Below, piece by piece: positions 1 to 8,610 of a stretch of 64,000 bases of DNA. Positions within the stretch are counted from its first letter, which is position 1, and the number at the start of each line of letters is the position of its first letter. The translations under genes were made by a program, and so were the position numbers. The notes under the pieces are model-generated. The model did no database searches and had not been told where the DNA came from. It was given only the letters and a program-made list of their open reading frames with translations. The DNA is from Cyanobacteriota bacterium (GTDB taxonomy: Bacteria; Acidobacteriota; Vicinamibacteria; Vicinamibacterales; UBA2999): the NCBI GenBank assembly GCA_019752015.1, contig JAIEMQ010000042.1:1-64000 (forward strand). The letters are read 5' to 3'.

Positions 1-8
1 TCCGACGA

Positions 9-72
9 GTGATCAGCTTGCCCAGAATCGGCGATCACGATGACCGGACTGAGCGATCACGATGGCCGGAAT
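9..72. repeat. Three 20-bp direct repeats, 22-bp period (possible IS21-type end)
   Basis: Copies start at 9, 31 and 53. The last two differ at very few positions (core gcgatcacgatgrccgga); the first is more diverged. Regularly spaced terminal repeats of this sort, with GATCACGAT and CCGGAAT words, resemble the multiple terminal repeats at the ends of IS21-family elements. No transposase is in the window, so the element would extend to the left. Assignment is inference. Confidence 0.4.
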
Positions 73-87
73 GCGCATGCAAGTCGG

Positions 88-381
88 TTACGGCGTGGGA
101 CGGCGTTTCTGGCTGATCTCGGCGACCACGGTTTCGCCGTCGCGCAGCTGGCCGGCCCCGCCTGGTCGATGCCCAACTGGATCTCTCGACGGATTTCATC
201 GAGCACTAACTCCCGTTCGCGCTCGCGGCGTTCCCAGCAGCGTCGCGCTTGCTGGACCGCGTCGCTGGCGGACGCGAAGCGCCCTCAACATAGCGACGGA
301 GGTCGGCAAGTGAGACGCCCAGTTCACGAGCTTCGGCGCGCCATCGTCGAGCCCGATGTTCAGTAAGTTGACGCGTTGTCA
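88..381 (-). pseudogene. Decayed ribbon-helix-helix antitoxin (VapB/ParD-like)
   Basis: No single frame is open, but three minus-strand frames together give an antitoxin. Around 285-375 one frame reads RAEARELGVSLADLRRYVEG, which closely matches the intact antitoxin at 9833-10081 (RAEARELGVSMAGLIRRYVEKG). Around 160-230 a second frame reads ELVLDEIRREIQLGIDQA. Around 88-150 a third reads QLRDGETVVAEISQKRRPTP and then stops. At least two frameshifts separate them, and no start codon is visible because the 5' end runs into the end of the mazF-like gene. It lies next to the possible IS end, so insertion-linked decay is plausible. Confidence 0.6.
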
Positions 382-717
382 GGTCGGCAGGGCCAGAGTA
401 ATGGCTAGCGCTTCGTCGATTCGTGTCATCTCGTCGGCGCTGACGGCGCCCGCTCTGGACTTGAGCCGGCGCTTGTCGATCGATCGGATTTGGTCGCCCA
501 GGGCGCGTCCGGGCTTTCCCTTGATCGCCACCATCGCCTCGCCGGGGTAGAGGGATGCGACGTTGCTGGTAATCGGCACAATCACCACCCGGCGTCCATA
601 GCGGTTGCAGGAGTCGTTCGAGACGATCACCGCGGGTCGCGTTTTGCGAATCTCGGTCCCGATGACCGGCTCGAGGTTGACCCAATAGACGTCGCCACGC
701 CTCGGCGCGCGACTCAT
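379..717 (-). CDS. mazF: MazF/PemK-family endoribonuclease toxin
   Basis: 112 aa, the usual length for MazF toxins, which are sequence-specific mRNA interferases. The N-terminus RRGDVYWVNLEPVIGTE is followed by KTRPAVIVSND and VVIVPITSN, the conserved beta-barrel core; the family's catalytic Arg/Thr are expected in these strands. The start codon overlaps the antitoxin stop by 4 nt (ATGA), so the two are translationally coupled and transcribed from the palindromic operator upstream of the antitoxin. No disruption is seen, so it is probably active and held in check by its partner. Confidence 0.93.
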   Translation of the reverse strand: MSRAPRRGDVYWVNLEPVIGTEIRKTRPAVIVSNDSCNRYGRRVVIVPITSNVASLYPGEAMVAIKGKPGRALGDQIRSIDKRRLKSRAGAVSADEMTRIDEALAITLALPT

Positions 718-941
718 TCAGGCCACCCTTCGGTATCGGTGGACTCCCAGTCGCGTGCTTCCGAACGCCGCCACGACTCGCGCGACGCGGTCTGGTACGC
801 CTCGTCGAGGATCTCGCGTGAAGGGCGCAAGCGGGCTCGAACGGCGTCGTTGATGAACCGGCTGATGCCCTTGGCGGGCAGCTCGCGTTTGAGGCGTTCG
901 TGAACGTCTTCGTCGATCGTGATGTTGAGTCTGACCGGCAT
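714..941 (-). CDS. Ribbon-helix-helix antitoxin paired with MazF
   Basis: 75 aa from the ATG at 941; a TTG at 947 would add two residues but lies inside the operator palindrome. The N-terminal RLNITIDEDVHERLKRELP is a typical RHH DNA-binding strand and helix, and the acidic/tryptophan-rich tail (residues about 45-75) would be the toxin-binding arm. It precedes the toxin and overlaps it by 4 nt, the normal antitoxin-first order. The RHH fold differs from classical AbrB-type MazE, but RHH-MazF pairings are common in actinobacteria and acidobacteria. It probably autorepresses through the palindrome at 947-967. Confidence 0.85.
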   Translation of the reverse strand: MPVRLNITIDEDVHERLKRELPAKGISRFINDAVRARLRPSREILDEAYQTASRESWRRSEARDWESTDTEGWPE

Positions 942-946
942 GCTCA

Positions 947-967
947 ATACTGTATTGAATACAGTAT
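947..967. promoter_or_regulatory. Perfect 21-bp palindrome, likely operator of the mazEF-like pair
   Basis: ATACTGTATT and AATACAGTAT are perfect 10-bp inverted arms around a single central G, ending 6 nt upstream of the antitoxin ATG. The A+T-rich arms stand out in GC-rich surroundings. The position fits autoregulation by the RHH antitoxin; which protein binds is inference. Confidence 0.75.
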
Positions 968-1108
968 CAGGGTCAACCGGGACGAGAGCGTGGGCGGAAC
1001 CTCATCTCAAAGCAAGGCTCGTCGAAGGGAGGGAGCGGGGACGAGGAGCAGTGATCACCCGGATCACAGGTAGTCAACTCTCGTGAACGGCACGCGCACG
1101 CAGTGGCA

Positions 1109-2062
1109 TCAGACGGGCTCTGAAGGAGTAAAGTTTCGGAACTTTCCGGTGGTGACGCGTCTGCTGGCCGTCACCTCAGAGATCCCCCTTCTAGCGACAC
1201 TCGCATCACGCGTTACTGCCCGTGTTCCGTCGAGCTCCGCGACGCTGATGAGACGCATGGCGACGACGGAGCGAACCACTGCACAAGGCAGCGCGCCACT
1301 CCAAAGCGGCCATGTGATCTTCGTATCTGTTGCGCGCTCGCCGGAGAAGGCCGTGGTCTTCAGCTTCGCTCCACGGGGCACGCTTGGGAAAAGCCGGAGC
1401 CCTTCGATCGCTAATCGGTTGGCGCCCCTGACGGTCCGAATCTTATCGGTCGCGGGCTCCTTCCAGCGCAGGGCGTAGCGGCGATCATCTTCGGGATCCC
1501 AGCGCATGCTCGGCCCTTCGTCCTGATAGTTCCACGGTTCAAACAACGCGCGTTCGATCTGCTGGGCTGATGTGGATTCAACCAGCTGCCTCATGAACTT
1601 GAGGAAATGCTGATGGCCGGCCCCACTCATCGTTCTGAACGCTGTGTCCTGAAGCTGCTCGTCACCGATCGCATCGCACGCGAAAGCGGCCGCGAAGTCG
1701 GCCAACCGCGCATCGTGCTTTGCGGTCGCAGCGGCGCGGCCGGCGTACTGACGGTAGTCAGCAGGCGACAGGGTCAAATTGTCAGCGATATCGCCACCTT
1801 GCACCGGCGGAGCGAACGGCTTCGTCGAATCAACGCTGCTCAATCGAGCGAAAAGTGACGTGACCACCGACTCCCGAGTGATCGCGCCTGCTGATGAGAT
1901 TATTGGTCGCCACGAACCCCCGATCTGCCATCGCATGCGCAAGTCTGGAAATGACGGGTCCTCGTCCAAGGTGACCAACGTTCCCATGGCGGCTAAGAAA
2001 CCCAACAGATGAAGTCCGTCGAGTCCGGGCAATTCGAGATCAAAGGCCGGCGGTCTCACCAT
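1109..2062 (-). CDS. csb3: Type I-G CRISPR protein, Csb3/Cas8-like (Cas3-extension type)
   Basis: 317 aa, last gene of the cas operon, overlapping the end of cas3 by 7 nt. It begins LELPGLDGLHLLGFLAAMGTL, the glycine/leucine opening seen in several Cas8-like and type I-G accessory subunits, and has MSGAGHQHFLKFMRQL near residue 148 and a conserved-looking SMRWDPEDDRRYALRW near 190. This resembles the short I-G (I-U) protein encoded beside Cas3. It would serve as large subunit or Cascade-Cas3 adaptor, but I cannot separate Csb3/Cas8u2 from the Cas3-extension family by eye. No frameshift. A separate large Csx17 is absent from the locus. Confidence 0.7.
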   Translation of the reverse strand: MVRPPAFDLELPGLDGLHLLGFLAAMGTLVTLDEDPSFPDLRMRWQIGGSWRPIISSAGAITRESVVTSLFARLSSVDSTKPFAPPVQGGDIADNLTLSPADYRQYAGRAAATAKHDARLADFAAAFACDAIGDEQLQDTAFRTMSGAGHQHFLKFMRQLVESTSAQQIERALFEPWNYQDEGPSMRWDPEDDRRYALRWKEPATDKIRTVRGANRLAIEGLRLFPSVPRGAKLKTTAFSGERATDTKITWPLWSGALPCAVVRSVVAMRLISVAELDGTRAVTRDASVARRGISEVTASRRVTTGKFRNFTPSEPV

Positions 2063-5000
2063 GCCGAGTCCTCTGTCCCTTGATGGTCCGATGCCAGTAG
2101 CTCTTCTTCTTCACTCCGTCGCGCATCCGCCAGGCGCAACACCGCCTCGAGATAGGCAGCGCCCCACCAACCGAACCTTCGGACAACGTTCCAAAATCGC
2201 TCAGCGACGCCACTATCGAGTGCTTCCAACCCCGTGACGACATCGGCGTGTAGCGACCGACCACCCGAGAGCCTGACCCGGACTCGACGCCGCCTATCGT
2301 CGGCCCCAATACGATCATCGATCACTGGCGCAAACGGCCGACACCAACCATGGTGGCTAGCGATCAGGTGAGCCACAAGGTCGGCGTCTACGTCCCGCAA
2401 CAGATCCGCATCGCTTTCGATGAGGCGAATGGACAGCAGTTCATGCCGGCCGCCTTTGGGGTATCCCGCGAGCTCTCGAGTACGGTTGCGCTCGCTGCTC
2501 GATTTGGGCAAGCCTTCAGACTTACCCAACAATTCCTTGCCTGAAGCCAACCACTGATTGCCGCCACGAAGCCACGCCTGAAATCGTGGATCCGCTTTGC
2601 CCAGGTCGTGAAGGTCGGCGCTTCGCGTTAGGCCTTCGACCATCGACTCGTCGAGGCCTGAGCCAACTGCAAAGTCTCTGGTCCATCGTTGCACCCCGTC
2701 GATATGCTCCCACAGCTTTACGTTCACAGTAGCTGACGCGGAATCGTCGCTTTCGGCGAACAGCAGTGCCACATCGTCAAAGGCTCCAGTCAGGAGTGCG
2801 CGAACCGTATCTTTGGCAACGCGACGCCTGGAGAAAATCACGAGTCCTCCGTGTGGGTGTCGCCTCACTTCGCAGCGACTGTTGCGCCGTAGAAGGTGTC
2901 TAGCAGCCGCGTTTCTGAATCGGTCGGTCGCATCCTCCACCGCGCGCTTCAGGAACACTTCAATTTCGTCACGATGCGGGTCTGTCACGCAAGCAACGTG
3001 TTCAAGGAGGCGACCTGCCGCCTCTCGGGCCGGACCCTCTGGCCACCCTTCGACGGCGCTCGTGTTGATCCGAATCACTGCGAGGCATCGCATCGTCAGG
3101 TGCACTGCCTCAGCGCAGTCGATCGCGGCCGATGTGAGAAGCGGCGAAGCAAGATGTCCGACTTCGTCCCAGCCCTTCAAACCTGCCGGAATGACGAGCG
3201 TGTCTCCCGGTTTCAATTCAGCGATACTGTTCTCGGGCTGCCCTGAGGTCACCACGAAGCTGCCGTCGTTTCGTCGCCCGGATCGCCGGAACACGAGTGC
3301 CCACCGATCAACATCGCTCGGCGCTTGATCAGGTTCTTCTTCTTCTTCTGCGTCCGACACGCCTTCGGCGTCAGATTCGAAGCCGGGATCTTGGAGACCT
3401 CGCAGCCACCGTCTAGCCGCGGTCAGTGGGACCGGCATACACTCGCGAGCTGACGGCGGGCAGATCGCGACCGTTTCGATCGCGGATTCAGACGAATCGG
3501 GAATCGCATCGGGCAAGTCAGCCCGCCAACAAATCTGCACTTGAGGCACGACCCGACTTACGCCGTGAAGAAAGACGTCAACGTCGGGGTCCACGGCCGG
3601 CGTGGGGCTCGTCTGCACCCAGCAATCGAGGTACGCAGGGAGAACCACAGGCGCGTTTGGAAGAACCAACTGGAGATCATTGCTCGGCGACGCCGAAAGC
3701 AGAGCCGCCATTGACTCAATCCCGAAATCGACCGAGTTTGGGTCCTTCGCGACGCTGGATAGCCACGTCCATGTCTTTCCAAGCGCCTGGCCATAAATCG
3801 GGTCATCAGCATCCGCCCTCGCTTGCTCCTTCCTCACCACTACCAGGGCTCTTGACGTTATCGGTCGACCGCTGCGGTTGAGGCGACCAAACCGCTGGCG
3901 GAGTGCGTCAAGACTCGCGCACTCCGCGATGAGGTCATCAAAGTCGAGGTCGGCACCAACTTCCAGTGTTTGAGTCGCAATTACGATGGTCGGCTTCTCC
4001 AACGGGATTGCCGCGCCATCAGGAGTGCGACGTTTAGCCGTATGGATCGACTTCAGGTTCGCAACGGCGATATCTCTGTCGACCGGTCGCATTCTGCCTG
4101 TCAATAGGACCACGGAGGGTCTGTCGTCGACTGCAGGTGATGAGAGCCGACTAAGGACTGCCTTGTAGATCAGGCGCGCGGCCAGAACCCGATTAACGAT
4201 CACACCGACTGCCCGGTGACCGGAGGGCGATTGACTGAACTTGATCGCTTGATCCGCAAGACGCCCGGCGAACTCCTCCAGGCCTTTGGGGGTCGTTGTC
4301 CTTGCGCCGATCTCAAGCGTCGCAGGTTTCGCTGCCGTGAGCCGCTGCGACAGTACCGGGTGAGACCGATCGTCTTCCTCGAGGCTGAACGTATTGTCGC
4401 CGACACTGGACGGCGGCGTGGCTGTCATTACCGTATATGCGAACGGCAGCGGGAGCGGTTGGGTCGCCCATTCCGCACTGCGATATCGAGCAATCGCCTG
4501 CAAGGTTTGAAGAAACGGATTCGCGCAATGAGCCTCGTCGAGAATGATCAATGCGTCATTGCCGCAGAGGCCCGCGTGGATGGGCCATTGTCCCGGCGAT
4601 GCTCCGTACCCCCTGAAGAGGAGCCGCGATCCCAACTGATCGACAGTGCTGGCGATGACGGCGGGTTGCAAAGGACTTCGCAGCCAGCAATCATCGCGGA
4701 AGATGCCGCCGCGCAGAGTCGCCACCGCCAAGGGCACCGAGTCAGCCGGCCCATCGCTCACGCCCTGCCCGCCCTGCGCCAGAAACCTAAGGCGTAAGGC
4801 TGCAGACCGAAGAACCGCAGGGGCATCCTCTGTCTGGGCTGCCCACTGAAGGCGGGTCGCGATCCTTTGCGCTCTCTCCGCAGCCTCGTCTACAACCACC
4901 CGTCGGTCGACGACGAAGAACACTCGCCGTGGCGCACGGCGCACCGACGTCTGGTCCGCCTGGACAGCCAACGCAAAGATCGCGATATCGATGGCGCAAG

Positions 5001-5184
5001 TCTTTCCCGTTGCGGTTGGCAATGCCAGCCAAGTGGGCCACTCGCCTCCGCTGGCGATGCGTGCGGAGAGGCGCGATTGCCAGGGAAACGGCGTGATCCG
5101 CGGCGACTCCGCTGCCGGATCGCGGTGCAGGGCGTCGAAGAACTCGGCGAAATGTTCCGGAAGGAGTGAGGGAAGCGAGGTCAT
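2056..5184 (-). CDS. cas3: Type I-G CRISPR helicase-nuclease Cas3 (GSU0051 type)
   Basis: 1042 aa from the ATG at 5184, which overlaps the csb2 stop (ATGA); an upstream in-frame extension is ignored. The SF2 helicase comes first: Walker A PTATGKT (56-62), DEAH (216-219), VMTATPP (motif III) and QRFGRLNRSG (motif VI). The HD nuclease is C-terminal: EHIDGV, LHDLGKADPRFQ, GGRHELLS and ASHHGWC supply the metal-binding His/Asp set. The helicase-HD order is opposite to the usual HD-helicase and is characteristic of the GSU0051 subfamily. Both activities look intact, so target DNA unwinding and degradation should be possible. Confidence 0.93.
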   Translation of the reverse strand: MTSLPSLLPEHFAEFFDALHRDPAAESPRITPFPWQSRLSARIASGGEWPTWLALPTATGKTCAIDIAIFALAVQADQTSVRRAPRRVFFVVDRRVVVDEAAERAQRIATRLQWAAQTEDAPAVLRSAALRLRFLAQGGQGVSDGPADSVPLAVATLRGGIFRDDCWLRSPLQPAVIASTVDQLGSRLLFRGYGASPGQWPIHAGLCGNDALIILDEAHCANPFLQTLQAIARYRSAEWATQPLPLPFAYTVMTATPPSSVGDNTFSLEEDDRSHPVLSQRLTAAKPATLEIGARTTTPKGLEEFAGRLADQAIKFSQSPSGHRAVGVIVNRVLAARLIYKAVLSRLSSPAVDDRPSVVLLTGRMRPVDRDIAVANLKSIHTAKRRTPDGAAIPLEKPTIVIATQTLEVGADLDFDDLIAECASLDALRQRFGRLNRSGRPITSRALVVVRKEQARADADDPIYGQALGKTWTWLSSVAKDPNSVDFGIESMAALLSASPSNDLQLVLPNAPVVLPAYLDCWVQTSPTPAVDPDVDVFLHGVSRVVPQVQICWRADLPDAIPDSSESAIETVAICPPSARECMPVPLTAARRWLRGLQDPGFESDAEGVSDAEEEEEPDQAPSDVDRWALVFRRSGRRNDGSFVVTSGQPENSIAELKPGDTLVIPAGLKGWDEVGHLASPLLTSAAIDCAEAVHLTMRCLAVIRINTSAVEGWPEGPAREAAGRLLEHVACVTDPHRDEIEVFLKRAVEDATDRFRNAAARHLLRRNSRCEVRRHPHGGLVIFSRRRVAKDTVRALLTGAFDDVALLFAESDDSASATVNVKLWEHIDGVQRWTRDFAVGSGLDESMVEGLTRSADLHDLGKADPRFQAWLRGGNQWLASGKELLGKSEGLPKSSSERNRTRELAGYPKGGRHELLSIRLIESDADLLRDVDADLVAHLIASHHGWCRPFAPVIDDRIGADDRRRRVRVRLSGGRSLHADVVTGLEALDSGVAERFWNVVRRFGWWGAAYLEAVLRLADARRSEEEELLASDHQGTEDSAW

Positions 5185-6683
5185 CACTCGGCCGTCAACG
5201 GTCGGCACAAACCATAGCCCTTGAATCTGCCTGCTCCAAGGAGCAGTGGACCGATAACAGGCTCTGCGAACCGCATCCACGCATGCGTGTGCATTCGCTT
5301 AGCAGCGCCGATTTTGAACGGCACTGGAGGGAACTCTCTGGCCGTCGGCACCCCCCGGAACATCGACACCGAGTGCGCGCCGCATTCAATCGGCGCCTTG
5401 AGCCCCACTCGTTCACATGCGAGCCGAATCAATGCCTCGACGTCCCCATCCTTCTTCGGAAATCGATCGAGTACAAGTGGCGTGACGGTCGCCCACGTGG
5501 TCGCGCCGAATTGTGGTTCCTCGGTCCACGATCGCGGTTGCAGCGTGAGGGGCCGCGCTTCGCGCTGATCGATCTCCACCCGCCAGTCAAGCAGCGCACC
5601 ATCATAAAGTGCCAACCCGTCGTCGTTTCTGGAATATGCGTCTTCCTGCGCACGCATCAGAGCGTCCATAAGACTGCTGACATCATCGGGATTGAGATCG
5701 CGGGGGAACGCAACGCCGAGGCCGAGAAGCATTCCTTCCGCGTACTTGTGACCTATATCCGCAAGAGGCACGAAGGCCGCGTGTCCGCCATTCGCGGGCA
5801 TGCCATCGGCGCTGTGACCGCTGAGCCACTGCGCCACCGGCTGCGGACTGAGCGTCATTAACATTCCTCTCAAAGCGTTGGTAACAAGTAACGTGGACTG
5901 AAGACCCAATCGACGCCCACCGATCTGCCTGAACACCAACAAGCTAGGGTCGAAAACTGTCTTGCCGGTGTCCTTGTCCATGGGTCTAGCCGGAGGCCCG
6001 TAGGCCGTCCAACTTCTAGCGGTGGGTCGGCGAGGAAATCTTGCCTCCAGATCCCGCAGTCTGCCTTCGCCGATCGCGCGCAGGCGAATCCCGCTACCAC
6101 CTTCCTGAGGCTTCAACGTCGGTTCCGGTGGCTGATCGGTTGTCCACGCTTGGACGAGTGACGCCGAATGGCCGATCCGCACCATCTTGGCACTCAAGCG
6201 ATCGATCGCGGCGCGCACGTTAGCGGTGGGTTGTGCATCTGGCCAGATGAAAAATACGACGGGATCCATGCCGTCCCACAGGTTCTGTCGCTCCCCAGAT
6301 GGAAGAGGAACTGCGACCGGGAATCCCTTCGGCTGCCTGGAGCGATTCTCCGGTAGGACCCTGACTCCCTTCGTGATGAGATCAGGCGACGGGGTTTTCT
6401 TGGCCGACAAACGTGGCACCTCGTCGTCGTTGACCGGGACGAATGCGATAACCGCCGTTCGCTGACTCCATTGCTGCTCAACGGCAAGGGATGGGTCGGA
6501 CAGAGACTCCAACCAAATCAACGCATCGCGTTCCTCGCTGTCGGCGCCGGTCTCGAAGTGCGCGGCTGCCAGAGCCAAGAACAATCGATCGGGGTGCGGT
6601 GGCCATTCGGCGCGCGCGCGAACCTTGCCGTCGCTCGCGGCCATCGCCCACCCGCAGAGGTAGCGAATCCCGAGGGCAAACAC
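5184..6683 (-). CDS. csb2: Type I-G Cascade subunit Csb2 (Cas5-Cas6-like, GSU0054)
   Basis: 499 aa, GTG start, 2 nt after the csb1 stop; its own stop overlaps the cas3 start. The family hallmark EWPPHPDRLFLAL lies at residues 26-38. Csb2 is regarded as a fusion of Cas5-like and Cas6-like modules that caps the crRNA 5' handle and processes pre-crRNA. The C-terminal part has a HAWMRFAEPVIGPLLLGAGRFKGYGL-type stretch, with the glycine-rich G(R)FKGYGL loop typical of RAMP/Cas6 proteins. Length and both ends look complete. Confidence 0.92.
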   Translation of the reverse strand: MFALGIRYLCGWAMAASDGKVRARAEWPPHPDRLFLALAAAHFETGADSEERDALIWLESLSDPSLAVEQQWSQRTAVIAFVPVNDDEVPRLSAKKTPSPDLITKGVRVLPENRSRQPKGFPVAVPLPSGERQNLWDGMDPVVFFIWPDAQPTANVRAAIDRLSAKMVRIGHSASLVQAWTTDQPPEPTLKPQEGGSGIRLRAIGEGRLRDLEARFPRRPTARSWTAYGPPARPMDKDTGKTVFDPSLLVFRQIGGRRLGLQSTLLVTNALRGMLMTLSPQPVAQWLSGHSADGMPANGGHAAFVPLADIGHKYAEGMLLGLGVAFPRDLNPDDVSSLMDALMRAQEDAYSRNDDGLALYDGALLDWRVEIDQREARPLTLQPRSWTEEPQFGATTWATVTPLVLDRFPKKDGDVEALIRLACERVGLKAPIECGAHSVSMFRGVPTAREFPPVPFKIGAAKRMHTHAWMRFAEPVIGPLLLGAGRFKGYGLCRPLTAE

Positions 6684-6685
6684 CG

Positions 6686-7936
6686 CTACTCCTCTGTATT
6701 CCCGCCGACAGTTGCTGCGAGATTCTGACTCTTAATGACTAACTCCAGAAGATCTGGCGACGGGGTCAGCTTGATCTCGCCATCCCTCCACGGCAAACCT
6801 GCGGCAGTCGCGGCCTTGACTGCGTCACTGAAGACGGCGATGGACTGCTCGCCAGTAAAAGAATAGTGCTTCGACTCGGTCGCTGGAGCCCCGATTAGTT
6901 CCCACGTGGGCTCACTCGACGAAACAAGGAAGCAGCGCGAGCGGAGGTCGGCGCCCTGTTCCCTCTGAAGCGTGGCCGCGCACAAGGCCAGAGATGCAAG
7001 CGCGGTGCGGGCAGCAACGTCGACCTCGGTCGTTGAGGAAATCGCGTTGCCAATAGGAAAGCGAAGGCGTCTTAACGCTGGGAGGGAAAGGACCGTAGTC
7101 TGAAGTGCTCGATCAACAGTGAAGCCTCCATCCTTGATGCTCGGGGTCACATTACCAAGATTGGCCTTCGACGGTTCGCCTGCGGTGCCTTTCTCACTGC
7201 CCCTGTTAAAGGGGATTGGCTTGCCATTCTTGTCTTTGGCCGCCTTCGAGGGATCCAACACCCAAAGTGCCCCCTGATCGGGCTTCAGAGCCAGATACAG
7301 TGTGTCACCGGTCTTTGTAATCTGCGTGGGGTCGATGCGACTACTCGTATTCTTTCCCGGAACCGCGTTGATCCCCACAATCTCCGAGACAAGAGCCCGC
7401 TGAAACTTTGCTCCTAGCCCTCCACGAGGACCGGTCGAGTCCCAAAGGCCAAACACCAACGCAGTGGGACATAGCTCAAACAGCTTTGTGGCGTTCGCAT
7501 TGGACACTTCGTCCAGCGACGCGCCTTCGGGAGACTTGCGGAACGGCTTGCCATCCGACGAAAGGCTGTCTCGGAAGATTGCGTCAGCGATTCGATGCGG
7601 TGCATCGAGACTGGTAACCCGAAAACGCTTTCGCAGACGCGGGTCGTCGAACGAGACGGAAATCCGCGGCAACGAAATCAGTTGCCGCTCAAGCGCATCC
7701 TGCAGGACCAGTTCAGCGCGATTGGCCTGCGACTGAACCGAATCAATCAACACGCAGGGCACTTGCTTGCCATCGAGCACACGCTCTTCGACGGCGTATT
7801 CACCCTTTTCGTAGGTCGCCGGGAAAATTTTGTCACCCACGCCTCCAGCAGGCTGCAATTCGGTTCTGGCCCGAAACGCAGTTCCGCTCGTCTCAACGGC
7901 CGTTCGAATGATCTCGAATGTCAACTCAGTGTTCAT
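6686..7936 (-). CDS. csb1: Type I-G Cascade backbone Csb1 (Cas7-like, GSU0053)
   Basis: 416 aa, first gene of the operon. Diagnostic motifs are LQPAGG (27-32), DKIFPATYEKGEYAVEER and DSVQSQANR (65-73), the Csb1/Cas7u signature. It would polymerise along the crRNA spacer. The ATG is preceded by GAGGAAG at about 9 nt, a good ribosome-binding site. The four genes 7936 to 1109 are overlapped or nearly abutting, so one transcript is expected, starting in the interval with the repeat remnant. No cas1, cas2 or cas4 follows or precedes within the window. Confidence 0.93.
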   Translation of the reverse strand: MNTELTFEIIRTAVETSGTAFRARTELQPAGGVGDKIFPATYEKGEYAVEERVLDGKQVPCVLIDSVQSQANRAELVLQDALERQLISLPRISVSFDDPRLRKRFRVTSLDAPHRIADAIFRDSLSSDGKPFRKSPEGASLDEVSNANATKLFELCPTALVFGLWDSTGPRGGLGAKFQRALVSEIVGINAVPGKNTSSRIDPTQITKTGDTLYLALKPDQGALWVLDPSKAAKDKNGKPIPFNRGSEKGTAGEPSKANLGNVTPSIKDGGFTVDRALQTTVLSLPALRRLRFPIGNAISSTTEVDVAARTALASLALCAATLQREQGADLRSRCFLVSSSEPTWELIGAPATESKHYSFTGEQSIAVFSDAVKAATAAGLPWRDGEIKLTPSPDLLELVIKSQNLAATVGGNTEE

Positions 7937-8007
7937 AATTGGTAACTTCCTCGGTCGAAGGAGGTTAACTGCAAGTGGTGACAGGACGGGTCACGAGGCA
8001 TAGACTG

Positions 8008-8109
8008 CTTCAATGGGGCCGCTGATTTCTCAGCGGAATACATTGGGTGATGCGGAGATCATCACTTATACCAACTCTTCAATGGGTCCATCCGCCATGA
8101 ATCGGATAC
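8008..8109. CRISPR. Minimal CRISPR remnant: one repeat, one spacer, one degenerate repeat
   Basis: Repeat 1 (8008-8041, 34 nt) contains a perfect 7-bp stem, CCGCTGA (8019-8025) and TCAGCGG (8030-8036), around a TTTC loop, the usual hairpin form of type I repeats. Repeat 2 (8077-8109) shares the exact first ten bases (cttcaatggg) and the end (cgga..tac), but its centre has diverged and the stem is lost. The 35-nt segment between (8042-8076) would be the only spacer, and the 69-nt start-to-start distance is normal for such arrays. It lies 70 bp upstream of csb1. Transcription direction is unresolved: on the minus strand the repeat ends ATTGAAG, a common crRNA-handle motif. With only one clean copy this stays provisional. 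Confidence 0.55.
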
Positions 8110-8150
8110 TAGAGCAGTTCCTTTTCTGTTTCAAGTCTCTTTAATCTCTT

Positions 8151-8366
8151 ATGCCTACAAACACTTTCTCTGTTACCCTGAGCCGTGACGAGGATGATTA
8201 TGTCATTGCTGAGTGCCCTGAGATACCGGGGTGTGTTAGTCAGGGCCGGACAAGAGCAGAGGCGATGGACAACATCCGCGATGCGATCCGCGAATGCCTG
8301 GTCGTCAGAAAAAAGAAGGGACTGCCGTTGACCATCGCCGTCGAGCGAGTCGAGGTTACTGTGTAA
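8151..8366 (+). CDS. hicB: HicB-family antitoxin
   Basis: 71 aa. FSVTLSRDEDDYVIAECPEIPGCVSQGRTRAEAMDNIRDAIRECL is the partial RNase-H-like HicB fold; the motif E.PEIPGCVSQG.T..EA..NI.EAI is the family signature. This short form lacks a C-terminal DNA-binding helix domain, so promoter control may need the HicA complex. The stop overlaps the hicA start (TAATG). The hicB-first order is one of the two known arrangements. Confidence 0.92.
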   Translation: MPTNTFSVTLSRDEDDYVIAECPEIPGCVSQGRTRAEAMDNIRDAIRECLVVRKKKGLPLTIAVERVEVTV

Positions 8367-8590
8367 TGCCGCCCGTGCCGCTGCTGCGGCCCAATCAAGT
8401 TGTTCAAGCCTTCGAACGACTGGGCTGGTCGGTAGCGCGCCGACGCGGCAGCCACATCATCCTCACTAAGGCCGGAAGTTCCGCAACCTTGTCCGTCCCG
8501 GACCACTCGGTAGTCGCCAGAGGCACGCTGCGCTCGCTCATCACCCGAGCCGGCCTCTCAATCGAAGCGTTCGTCGCAGAAGTGAAGTGA
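8366..8590 (+). CDS. hicA: HicA-family mRNA interferase toxin
   Basis: 74 aa from the ATG at 8366 that overlaps the hicB stop; a longer upstream extension would cover hicB and is rejected. It is a dsRBD-like HicA fold with the active-site histidine in [10 protein letters not shown] (about residue 29) and the second conserved element [22 protein letters not shown]. HicA cleaves mRNA and is neutralised by HicB. It is intact. It lies just outside the CRISPR remnant and transcribes away from the cas operon. Confidence 0.92.
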   Translation: MPPVPLLRPNQVVQAFERLGWSVARRRGSHIILTKAGSSATLSVPDHSVVARGTLRSLITRAGLSIEAFVAEVK

Positions 8591-8610
8591 CCGCGTTCAG
8601 AGTTACGCAG

